Shown: piece after piece, positions 1 through 6,337 of the stretch | Layout of the letters: each line of letters begins with the position of its first letter | Numbering within the stretch: the first letter of the stretch is position 1 | DNA from: CAKRHR01 sp964423195 | Lineage (GTDB): Bacteria; Bacillota; Clostridia; Lachnospirales; Lachnospiraceae | DNA length: 18,530 nucleotides | Assembly (NCBI GenBank): GCA_964423195.1 | Contig: CAYRDY010000044.1 | Span: 1 to 18,530, forward strand | Direction of reading: 5' to 3' | Position numbers and translations under genes: made by a program | The notes under the pieces: model-generated | The model's database searches: none | Told to the model about the DNA's origin: nothing | What the model saw: the letters and a program-made list of their open reading frames with translations, nothing else

Positions 1-54
1 ATAACTCGCACTAAGTTCGCGCATCGCTTCCGCTCGTGCTCACTAAGTGCTCAT

Positions 55-83
55 AGTATATCATAATTGAAACACTGTTGCAA
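55..83 (-). promoter_or_regulatory. Outward sigma-A-type promoter, reading off the left edge
   Basis: On the minus strand TTGCAA (78-83) is followed by 17 nt and TATACT (55-60). Transcription would run leftwards out of the window, so the gene it serves is not visible. The first ~50 nt of that transcript contain the motif ACTTAGTG twice (near 13 and 46) in a purine-rich leader without an obvious ORF. Repeat copy A begins 17 bp upstream of the -35. Confidence 0.55.
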
Positions 84-99
84 CATCTCAAAATGTCGA

Positions 100-178
100 T
101 AAATTCAAGAAAATTCAATATATAAACCCTCTGAAAACGGCTCAAAAATAGGGCGGTGAGTAACAAATCCGTAACAAA
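100..178. repeat. Intergenic repeat copy A (partner at 17828-17905)
   Basis: This 79-bp stretch matches 17828-17905 in the same orientation with about eleven substitutions and one single-base indel (roughly 85% identity by eye). It begins with TAAATTCAAGAAA and ends with GTAACAAATCCGTAACAAA. On the minus strand the end reads TTTGTTACGGA then TTTGTTACTCA, two GTTAC half-sites 11 bp apart, as expected for an OmpR/PhoB-family response regulator. Both copies lie just upstream of a minus-strand promoter. No ORF is seen in it. Confidence 0.7.
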
Positions 179-215
179 AGCAGCGCCGATATCGCGAAGA
201 GCGATATCGGCGCTG
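172..215 (-). terminator. Rho-independent terminator of the SDR gene
   Basis: A perfect 15-bp stem (181-195 with 201-215) closes a 5-nt loop. On the minus strand it is followed by TTTTGTTA. It lies 35 bp after the SDR stop codon, so it ends that transcript. Confidence 0.85.
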
Positions 216-249
216 CGGCAAATTTATCCTTATGCTTCTTTTGATTCTT

Positions 250-1083
250 TTACGCCTCAGGTTTCAGCGGCCCGTAGTAATAGCTTGCGGTGGCGCCACC
301 GTCGATCAGGATTGTGGAACCCGTGATAAATGCGCCCGCGGGCGACATTAATAGCTCCGCCACATTGGCCACCTCATCCGCGGTGCCGGGACGTCCGGCA
401 GGACACTTGGCAAACATATTCTTGTAGAAATCGCCGCGCGGGCCGTTAAACTCGTCGATGGCGAGCGGCGTCACGATGATGCCCGGCGCAATGTCATTGA
501 GCCTTGCGCCGCGCGCGCCCCACTTGACCGACTCGGCCATGACCCTCTTTTCGTTGCAGCGCTTCGCCATCTGATAGGCGTGGAGCGTATCGCGGATATT
601 TTGAGGCTGGAGCATTTCGAGACTCAACAGCTCCTCCGTCGGCGTTGTCGCGAGCAATTCATCCTCCCTGGCGGTCAGGGCAGGCATACGCCATCCGCTC
701 TGGCTGGAAATGGTCACGCCTGCACCGCCCTCCGCGATGACCTTTCCGACTTCCTCCAGCAGGACTGCCGTGCCGTAGAGATCCACTTTCAGGATCGCCT
801 CGACGGGCGCCTGGCTCGGAGATACACCCGCGCCGTTCACCAGCATTTTGATTTCGCCGTATTTCTGACCCTCGTCGATCAACTCCAAAATAGATGCCCT
901 GCTTGACAGATCCATTGTCATCGGCACGACATCGAAGCCGGCGGCATTCATTACGTTCGCGATGGCGTCGGCGTTTTCCTTTTTCTTGTCACCGAGAATG
1001 ATCTTCTTCCCAAAACCCACACGGCGGGCGATCGCCATACTGAGCTGTCCCGCGCCGGTGACCAACATCACATCTTTTTTCAT
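250..1083 (-). CDS. SDR-family NAD(P)-dependent oxidoreductase
   Basis: The 277-residue product has the layout of a classical short-chain dehydrogenase/reductase. It has an N-terminal Rossmann motif (VTGAGQLS, residues 8-15), an NAG-type motif (NGAG, 83-86), a catalytic serine in ISSQSG (about 127), the active-site pair Tyr170-x3-Lys174 in YQMAK, and a C-terminal GSTILIDGG strand-turn typical of the family. The third glycine of the GxGxxG nucleotide loop is serine here. The start is ATG at 1083, behind AGGAGGT at the usual distance. It is monocistronic: its own promoter lies at 1158-1186 and a strong terminator follows. The substrate cannot be read from the sequence. The segment around EFNGPRGDFYKNM suggests a specific SDR subgroup rather than FabG, but that is an impression only. 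Cytosolic. Confidence 0.88.
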   Translation of the reverse strand: MKKDVMLVTGAGQLSMAIARRVGFGKKIILGDKKKENADAIANVMNAAGFDVVPMTMDLSSRASILELIDEGQKYGEIKMLVNGAGVSPSQAPVEAILKVDLYGTAVLLEEVGKVIAEGGAGVTISSQSGWRMPALTAREDELLATTPTEELLSLEMLQPQNIRDTLHAYQMAKRCNEKRVMAESVKWGARGARLNDIAPGIIVTPLAIDEFNGPRGDFYKNMFAKCPAGRPGTADEVANVAELLMSPAGAFITGSTILIDGGATASYYYGPLKPEA

Positions 1084-1157
1084 CGCACGATTGACCTCCT
1101 GTTTTTGAAATGTTTCGCAATTTCTTTCATTTGCGCTCTCTGTCTTTTCACAGTATC

Positions 1158-1186
1158 ATTTTACAGAAATCGCCCACCCGGAACAA
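1158..1186 (-). promoter_or_regulatory. Promoter of the SDR gene
   Basis: On the minus strand TTGTTC (1181-1186), 17 nt, then TAAAAT (1158-1163). The leader to the ATG at 1083 is about 70 nt and contains the AGGAGGT ribosome binding site. Confidence 0.5.
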
Positions 1187-1206
1187 TTTGAATTTCGGAG
1201 GTTATC

Positions 1207-1224
1207 TATAAGCATTTGCTTATA
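1207..1224. repeat. 18-bp palindrome after the broken ATPase gene
   Basis: TATAAGCA-TT-TGCTTATA is a perfect dyad located just after the ATPase stop and upstream of the SDR promoter. It lacks a U-tract on either strand. It could be a weak terminator or an operator of the SDR gene; the sequence does not decide. Confidence 0.4.
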
Positions 1225-1233
1225 CGAAAGGAC

Positions 1234-2362
1234 TCACTCAGCCAGAAGCCACTCGATCAGGTTTTCAGACTTGATCCCGTCATAGGAACTGTCAAGTCCG
1301 GGTTCGAGCGATAACACAATCTTTTCATAATTATCACGTATTTTTTGCAGAGGCGCAAGTTCGCGTTTTCTCACATCCTCATGGCTCATGGATTCTGTCA
1401 CCTGAATGTATTTTCTCTCATCGGTGTTCGATGCAATAAAATCCACTTCCATATTGCCCACCTTACCGATCGCCACGTCATAGCCCCTGCGCAGCAGTTC
1501 AAAATAGACAACATTCTCGATGGCATGGCCGCTGTCGCGATTTCTAAAACCCAGCAGATAGTTCCTCAGACCTATATCTACGATATAATATTTGCCGAGC
1601 GTGCGCAGGTATTCCTTCCCTTTGACATCAAACCGCTTGATCTCATAGAAAAAATAACTTTCAAGCAGAGCATCGACATATGCCTGAACTGTGTGCGCAC
1701 TCGGCGTGCCGCGCTTGCCATTCTCCAGCAAGCCCTCATCTGACAGTGTATGCCCTATGGATGTCATAGAAATATTCGAACCGATGTTATCCGCTAGAAA
1801 CATAATGATCTTGCGGAGCAGGACCGGATCGGTGACCCTTTTCTGTCCCCGGCGCTTTTCCCTCTCCAGAATATCACGGACAATGACTGTGGAATAAATA
1901 CCCTCAAGCAGAGAGAGCGCCCTTTCCTGATCAAGGCCAACGTCGGCAATCCCCGGCATTCCGCCAAATCGCATATATGCCTCAAAAACCTCCCGCAGAT
2001 CAAAGCGCTCGCCATTTTTGTCAAATACTTGTCTGCGGACACCGCCAAGGACACGCCTGCTCTCTCTGACTTCAAAATCATAAAAATAAAGAAATTCACT
2101 GAAGGAGAGCGGAAGCATCCGAATCTCCACGCGCCTGCCGGAGAGATACGTGGAATATTCAGATGAGAGCAGGTAAGCATTGGAGCCGGTCACATAAATA
2201 TCGCAATCCAAATCCACACAAATGCGCGGCCATCAGTTTCAAAAGACTTGACTTGCCGCAGCGCCTGATCCCCGTGATGACTTTTACAGGCTCCTGATCC
2301 TGAAAGCCAATCAGTTTGTTGAGGTAGCGATCCCTTTTTTTCAGTTTGTGCGGTTCTATCAC
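1234..2362 (-). pseudogene. AAA ATPase (AAA_14/DUF4143 family), internal deletion plus frameshift
   Basis: Two overlapping reading frames together make one family member. The first frame starts at GTG 2362, behind a GGAGGG site 7 nt upstream (2370-2375). It encodes KKRDRYLNKLIGF, the Walker A loop GIRRCGKSS and then ...LKLMAAHL, before running into unrelated residues and a stop near 2159. The second frame picks up at about 2217 with VDLDCDIYVTGSNAYLLSSE (sensor region) and continues to the stop at 1234 with the DUF4143-type C-terminal half. Intact relatives have roughly 65-70 residues between these points, including the Walker B LFLDEIQ. That block is missing and the joint is out of frame. 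The gene is therefore very probably dead. Relatives act in poorly understood, often defence- or TA-like roles. It sits 65 bp after htpG. Confidence 0.82.
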
Positions 2363-2427
2363 TGCGCATCCCTCCGGAATCTTGATCAACCTACACGCCA
2401 TTCACCGGCCGCCTCATGGCCTCATAC

Positions 2428-4428
2428 TCATTTCGTCAGGATCTTCATCATCTTGTTGCTGCGCTCCACAAATTTGGTCATGGCGTCCGCGCTAAGCGGC
2501 TTGTGCGCCAGCAGTGCCAGGTCATAGAGCTGCTGGCAGATCATCTCCGTATACTCGCCGTCGCTGTGCTCAAGCACATATTTCACGAGATCATTGTTGG
2601 CATTGAGAATCAATGTCTCGCCCTCGCCGTCGAACATACTGCTGTCCATGCCCGATATGCCGTACATCTTCATCATATCCTGCATGCGGCGGCTGTCCTC
2701 GGACAGGGTGATCATCGAGGAGGTCTCCGCGTTTTTCAGTTTCTCCACCTTCACTGTCAGCTGTTCGCGGCCGAGCGCCTTTTTGAAAATATCGGTCAGT
2801 TTTGTCGCCTCATCCTCAAGCGCTTTTGTCTCATCCTCGGAAGGCGTCTCCTTGAAGACATCGGCGAGGTCGGTGTCGATCCGTCTGAATTTCACGCCCT
2901 CCCTGGCCTGCTCCAGGCTGCTGATGAACGGCTGATCAATATTGTGCTTTAAGAGCACCGCGTCAAGACCCTCCGCCTTAAACATGTTGATGTACTGGGA
3001 CTGCTGAACCTCGTCCGTCACATAGAAGACCTGATTCTCGTGTTTCTCCTTGGCAGCGTCCAAATATTCATCAAGCGTGATATATTTGCCATCCAGATTC
3101 TTGTAAATGATAAAATCTTTCATGCGGTCATTGAATTTGGTATCACGGATGCAGCCGAACTTGATGAACGGGCTGATGTCATCCCAGTATTTCTCATAGC
3201 TCTCACGCTCGGTCTTGCACATGCCGGAAAGTTTGTCCGCGACCTTCTTCGTGATATAATCGGAAATCTTCTTCACAAAACCGTCATTCTGCAGGGCGGA
3301 ACGGGAGACATTCAGCGGCAGATCCGGACAGTCGATGACGCCCTTGAGCAGCATCAGGAACTCAGGGATGACCTCCTTGATATTGTCCGCGATGAAGACC
3401 TGATTGTTGTACAGCTTGATCGTCCCCTCGATGGACTCATATTCCATATTGATTCTCGGAAAATAGAGAATGCCCTTGAGGTTGAACGGATAGTCCATAT
3501 TCAAGTGAATCCAGAACAGCGGCTCCTTGTAGTCCATGAACACCTTGCGGTAAAATTCTTTATATTCTTCCTCGGTGCAGTCGTTCGGGTGCTTGTTCCA
3601 GAGCGGGTTGGTGTCATTGAGCAGCTCCGGACGGCGGATGATCTTGGCCTTTGTCCTCGCAGGAGAAATCTCGACCGTCTCCTTCGTGCCGTCCTCCTTC
3701 TCGCGCTCCTCGGTCTTGGCCTCCTCGAAGATCGTCTCCACGACCGTGTCCTCCTCAGTCACCTCAGATTCATCAATCGTCTCGTACTCAGGCTCGTTGC
3801 CCTCCTTGGACAGATAGATCTCCACAGGCATGAACGAGCAGTACTTCTCGATCACTTCTCTGGCGCGGTATTCATTGGCAAATTCAAGGCAATCCTCATT
3901 GAGATGAAGCGTGATCTCCGTGCCGCGCTCCGTCCTCGTGCCCTCGCCCATGGAATACTCGCTGTTGCCGTCGCACTCCCAGTGAACCGGCTGCGCGCCC
4001 TCCTGATAGGACAGCGTCTCGATCTCCACCATGTCGGCCACCATGAACGCGGAGTAAAAGCCCAGCCCGAAATGGCCGATGATCTGATCCTCACTGGTCT
4101 TGTCCTTATACTTCTCAAGGAAATCTGTCGCGCCGGAGAAGGCAATCTGCGTGATGTACTCCTCGACCTCCTGGTCGGTCATGCCAATACCGTTATCGAT
4201 AAATTTCATGGTCTTTTCATCCGGGTTGACGATCACCTGTATTTTGAACTTCTCATTCTCATCAAGCTGATACTCGCCCATCACCTCCAGCTTTTTCATC
4301 TTGGTCACGGCATCACAGCCGTTGGAGATCATCTCGCGAACAAAAATATCATGGTCCGAGTAGAGCCATTTTTTGATGATCGGAAATAGGTTCTCACTGT
4401 TGATTGATAAATTACCCTGTTTATTCAT
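2428..4428 (-). CDS. htpG: Molecular chaperone HtpG (bacterial Hsp90)
   Basis: This 666-residue cytosolic, ATP-dependent dimeric chaperone has full family length. The N-terminal GHKL ATPase domain (about 1-220) shows the catalytic Glu32 in REMISNGCDA, Asp78 in FIDNGIGMT and the lid segment GHFGLGFYSAFM (118-129). The middle domain has NVSRSALQNDGF with the conserved arginine that contacts ATP phosphate. An acidic linker of about 30 residues rich in E, T and K (ETVEISP region) lies between them. The C-terminal dimerisation domain ends MMKILTK. The start ATG 4428 follows AGAGGAG. It has a strong promoter (4545-4573) and a perfect CIRCE operator just upstream, so heat-shock control by HrcA is expected. 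In B. subtilis htpG is not in the CIRCE class, so this wiring differs from that model. Confidence 0.97.
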   Translation of the reverse strand: MNKQGNLSINSENLFPIIKKWLYSDHDIFVREMISNGCDAVTKMKKLEVMGEYQLDENEKFKIQVIVNPDEKTMKFIDNGIGMTDQEVEEYITQIAFSGATDFLEKYKDKTSEDQIIGHFGLGFYSAFMVADMVEIETLSYQEGAQPVHWECDGNSEYSMGEGTRTERGTEITLHLNEDCLEFANEYRAREVIEKYCSFMPVEIYLSKEGNEPEYETIDESEVTEEDTVVETIFEEAKTEEREKEDGTKETVEISPARTKAKIIRRPELLNDTNPLWNKHPNDCTEEEYKEFYRKVFMDYKEPLFWIHLNMDYPFNLKGILYFPRINMEYESIEGTIKLYNNQVFIADNIKEVIPEFLMLLKGVIDCPDLPLNVSRSALQNDGFVKKISDYITKKVADKLSGMCKTERESYEKYWDDISPFIKFGCIRDTKFNDRMKDFIIYKNLDGKYITLDEYLDAAKEKHENQVFYVTDEVQQSQYINMFKAEGLDAVLLKHNIDQPFISSLEQAREGVKFRRIDTDLADVFKETPSEDETKALEDEATKLTDIFKKALGREQLTVKVEKLKNAETSSMITLSEDSRRMQDMMKMYGISGMDSSMFDGEGETLILNANNDLVKYVLEHSDGEYTEMICQQLYDLALLAHKPLSADAMTKFVERSNKMMKILTK

Positions 4429-4544
4429 ATTCTGACACTCCTCTTAAATATCGCGGCAGCCCGCCACACTATTCATTTAATCGCCGGCGCGACAACCCAC
4501 TTGTTTATCGCCGCGGCGAGCCTCCCGCCTGTTTTCTAAGGGTT

Positions 4545-4573
4545 ATTTTAATACGTTGTTTTTTGAATGTCAA
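4545..4573 (-). promoter_or_regulatory. htpG proximal sigma-A promoter
   Basis: On minus, a consensus -35 TTGACA (4568-4573), 17 nt, then TAAAAT (4545-4550). The start site would be near 4538, giving a ~110-nt leader. The CIRCE operator lies 7 bp upstream of the -35. Confidence 0.8.
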
Positions 4574-4580
4574 GACAAAA

Positions 4581-4607
4581 TTAGCACTCAACTAAGTTGA
4601 GTGCTAA
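4581..4607. promoter_or_regulatory. CIRCE operator (HrcA binding site)
   Basis: The sequence is exactly the consensus TTAGCACTC-N9-GAGTGCTAA. The nine-base spacer (AACTAAGTT) is itself nearly symmetric, so all 27 bp form a perfect dyad about one central base. HrcA binding to CIRCE is well established for groESL and dnaK operons. Here the only gene it can serve is htpG, whose proximal promoter lies immediately downstream. Confidence 0.95.
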
Positions 4608-4614
4608 TAAAATT

Positions 4615-4643
4615 TTTATAAACTTTATTGATTTTTCGATCAG
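4615..4643 (-). promoter_or_regulatory. Possible distal htpG promoter placing CIRCE at +1
   Basis: On minus, CTGATC (4638-4643), 17 nt, then TATAAA (4615-4620). The -35 matches consensus at only three positions. If real, its start site would fall at the edge of CIRCE, the classical position for HrcA repression. Otherwise this AT-rich stretch may only be an upstream element of the proximal promoter. Confidence 0.3.
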
Positions 4644-4734
4644 CCGCCGCGCTGACGGACACATCGGTCACAGGGTCCTCGCTTGCCGCTTCGTCCGCTT
4701 ATCTTATTGAATCGCATCAGCCGAACCGCAGCGC

Positions 4735-5232
4735 TCACATTTCCGTCACCGCGATGCCGTTTTGGCGAAAAAACTGCCGCACCGTCGCGTCCCACAGCCG
4801 CTCCACCGTCTTATCCGGGATAAATGTTTTCAGAGATATGCCGCTGACGCACTGAATCTTTCCCTGATCGTAGCGGACATTGATATAGAGGCCCTCCACA
4901 TCTTCATTTTTCACCGCCGAGACATTCCGCGCCATCAGCCATGCCTGGTTCTCGGCCGACAGCTGAAAGACAAACTGAAACGCCACCGGCAGCTTGCTCC
5001 CTCTGATCAGGCTGTAGGCGAAAGGGCGAACCTCCGACCACAGGCAAAGCGCCCGACCCTCAAGGGCCTCCCACTCGTCCGACGTGTAAAAATCCCTGTT
5101 GAGCCGGCCGCCCATGCGAAAATCCGCAAACGTCCGCACCACAGACTCGCCCAGATAAAACTTGTCAAATGTGTGATGAACCAGCAGCTTGCTCACAAAA
5201 TCCCTGGTATCTTCGATATTCAGAGCAATCAC
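4735..5232 (-). CDS. DUF5721-like protein of unknown function
   Basis: The 165-residue soluble protein has no signal peptide or membrane segment. It begins at GTG 5232 (IALNIEDTRDFVSKLL). The start lies 35 bp after the hpf stop, with only a weak purine stretch before it, which suggests co-transcription and partial coupling with hpf. Sequence features are SLIRGSKLPVAFQFVFQLS in the middle and GLYINVRYDQGKIQCVSG followed by a WDATVRQFF helix near the end. This layout resembles small proteins annotated DUF5721 in Lachnospiraceae; the assignment is from memory of the family pattern. No catalytic motif is visible. Confidence 0.75.
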   Translation of the reverse strand: MIALNIEDTRDFVSKLLVHHTFDKFYLGESVVRTFADFRMGGRLNRDFYTSDEWEALEGRALCLWSEVRPFAYSLIRGSKLPVAFQFVFQLSAENQAWLMARNVSAVKNEDVEGLYINVRYDQGKIQCVSGISLKTFIPDKTVERLWDATVRQFFRQNGIAVTEM

Positions 5233-5267
5233 AGTGTTTTACCCAATCTCTAAAGCAGTCTCAGGAA

Positions 5268-5792
5268 TCACCATTCCGGCTCGATCAGCCCGTATGTGTT
5301 GCCCTTGCGCTTGTACACCACGTTGACCTCATCGGTGTCCGCGTTCCTGAAGACGAAGAAATTGTGTCCCAAAAGCTCCATCTGCACACAGGCCTCCTCA
5401 ATATCCATCGGTTTCATGGCAAAGCGCTTGGTCCTGACGATCTTGATCTGTTCGTCGTCGAGATCCTCGTCGAGATAAGCCGGCGCAAAACTTGCCGAGG
5501 CGTGGAATTTGTCTGTCAGCTTCGTCTTGTATTTGCGCATCTGGCGCTCAATGATGTCCTCCACCAGATCGATCGAGACATACATATCGTCGCTGACCTG
5601 CTCGGCACGGATGATGCTGCCCTTGACAGGAATCGTCACCTCAATCTTCTGTCTCGACTTCTCAATGCTCATCGTCACCGTGACTTCCGTATCCGGATGA
5701 AAATACTTTTCCAGCTTGCCGATCTTTTCATATATCGCATCCTTCAATCCCTCTGTGACATCCATGTTTCTTCCGCTGATGATATAACGCAT
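5268..5792 (-). CDS. hpf: Ribosome hibernation-promoting factor, long form
   Basis: The 174-residue protein matches the long HPF of Firmicutes. The N-terminal S30AE/RaiA fold (about 1-105) runs from MRYIISGRNMDVTEGLKDAI through YFHPDTEVTVTMSIEKSRQKIEVTI. A short acidic linker (LDEDLDDEQIKIVRTKRF) leads to the C-terminal dimerisation domain (KPMDIEEACVQMELLGHNFFVFRNADTDEVNVVYKR). Long HPF binds the small subunit and pairs 70S particles into inactive 100S dimers in stationary phase. I chose ATG 5792 because MRYIISGRNM is the canonical start and AAGGGG lies 8 nt upstream; the frame is open a further 16 codons, but those look like leader. It is not followed by secA here, unlike in many Firmicutes. 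Confidence 0.95.
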   Translation of the reverse strand: MRYIISGRNMDVTEGLKDAIYEKIGKLEKYFHPDTEVTVTMSIEKSRQKIEVTIPVKGSIIRAEQVSDDMYVSIDLVEDIIERQMRKYKTKLTDKFHASASFAPAYLDEDLDDEQIKIVRTKRFAMKPMDIEEACVQMELLGHNFFVFRNADTDEVNVVYKRKGNTYGLIEPEW

Positions 5793-5987
5793 ATTTTCAA
5801 CCCCTTTTTTATCGTCGACGCTGTCGCCGTCATCCCGCACAGCATCCGCGATTCATTTTCATGACTTTTATGATACCCTTTCCGCCAAGCGCTTCATTCG
5901 CCTTTTGCTCAGACCCGCCAAGTGTCCGGGTATGACGCATGTGAAGCGCACGCTTCGCTGCCGCGCGCGCCTGCCAAGTCTTTTTAT

Positions 5988-6015
5988 ATTATAACATATC
6001 TGAATTTTATTACAA
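5988..6015 (-). promoter_or_regulatory. hpf promoter with extended -10
   Basis: On minus, TTGTAA (6010-6015), 16 nt, then TATAAT (5988-5993), preceded by TGT (extended -10). The ~190-nt leader contains a GAAGCG-CA-CGCTTC dyad (5943-5956) and the motif CTTGGCRG three times (near 5882, 5916 and 5972). No known riboswitch fold was recognised in it. Confidence 0.7.
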
Positions 6016-6128
6016 GTAAATTCAGAAATGTTCAAATGAAGCGTCCGCTCAAAAAAGTCTCCCGCGATTAAAATTCATCATTATAGACAAAATTCATTTT
6101 TTACTGCATCGTTTTTTCCAACACCCCC

Positions 6129-6224
6129 GGTGGATAATTATCCCGTGGATAATGTGGACAACTATGTGCATAAGTCGGTTTTATTGAGAATTCAATCATT
6201 TTCTGTCGAAAAAAATGTGGATAA
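6129..6224 (-). promoter_or_regulatory. Cluster of five DnaA-box-like sites
   Basis: All five are in the same orientation on the minus strand: TTATCCACA (6216-6224, perfect), TTATGCACA (6165-6173, fits TTATNCACA), TTGTCCACA (6153-6161), TTATCCACG (6144-6152) and TTATCCACC (6129-6137). The last three each differ from consensus at one position. The sites at 6144 and 6153 abut with no gap. GGATAATTATCC (6132-6143) is a perfect palindrome. AT-rich DNA lies on both sides. The cluster is 114 bp upstream of the hpf -35. No dnaA, dnaN or rpmH is nearby and genes on both sides point the same way. Confidence 0.75.
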
Positions 6225-6292
6225 CTTTTTCATAAAAAAACAGGCTATAGGGGATTTTTGAGTAGACCTGTCATTATTTTTGTGCAAAATAG

Positions 6293-6326
6293 TAAAAAAG
6301 AGCCTCCGAACTTTCAGTCCGGAGGC
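6293..6326 (-). terminator. Terminator of the NlpC/P60 gene
   Basis: On minus the 11-bp stem GCCTCCGGACT / AGTTCGGAGGC (one G-U pair, 3-nt loop) is followed by TCTTTTTT. It starts 11 bp after the stop codon. Confidence 0.9.
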
Positions 6327-6337
6327 TTCTGATCATC

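Noticed and set aside
3040..4389. Long plus-strand ORF opposite htpG
   Set aside because: It is antisense to a highly conserved chaperone gene with GC-rich codons. It has no ribosome site and is leucine/histidine/arginine-rich as expected of a shadow frame.
4640..4717. 25-residue minus-strand ORF (MRFNKISGR..., containing CDRC) after the DUF5721-like gene
   Set aside because: There is no ribosome site or promoter, and the codons look like the tail of a GC-rich spacer. I could not support it as a gene.
6073..6240. Main chromosomal replication origin (oriC)
   Set aside because: The DnaA-box cluster is strong, but dnaA, dnaN, rpmH and recF are absent and genes on both sides run the same way, with no switch of strand. 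A secondary DnaA-box cluster is the safer reading; skew data would be needed.
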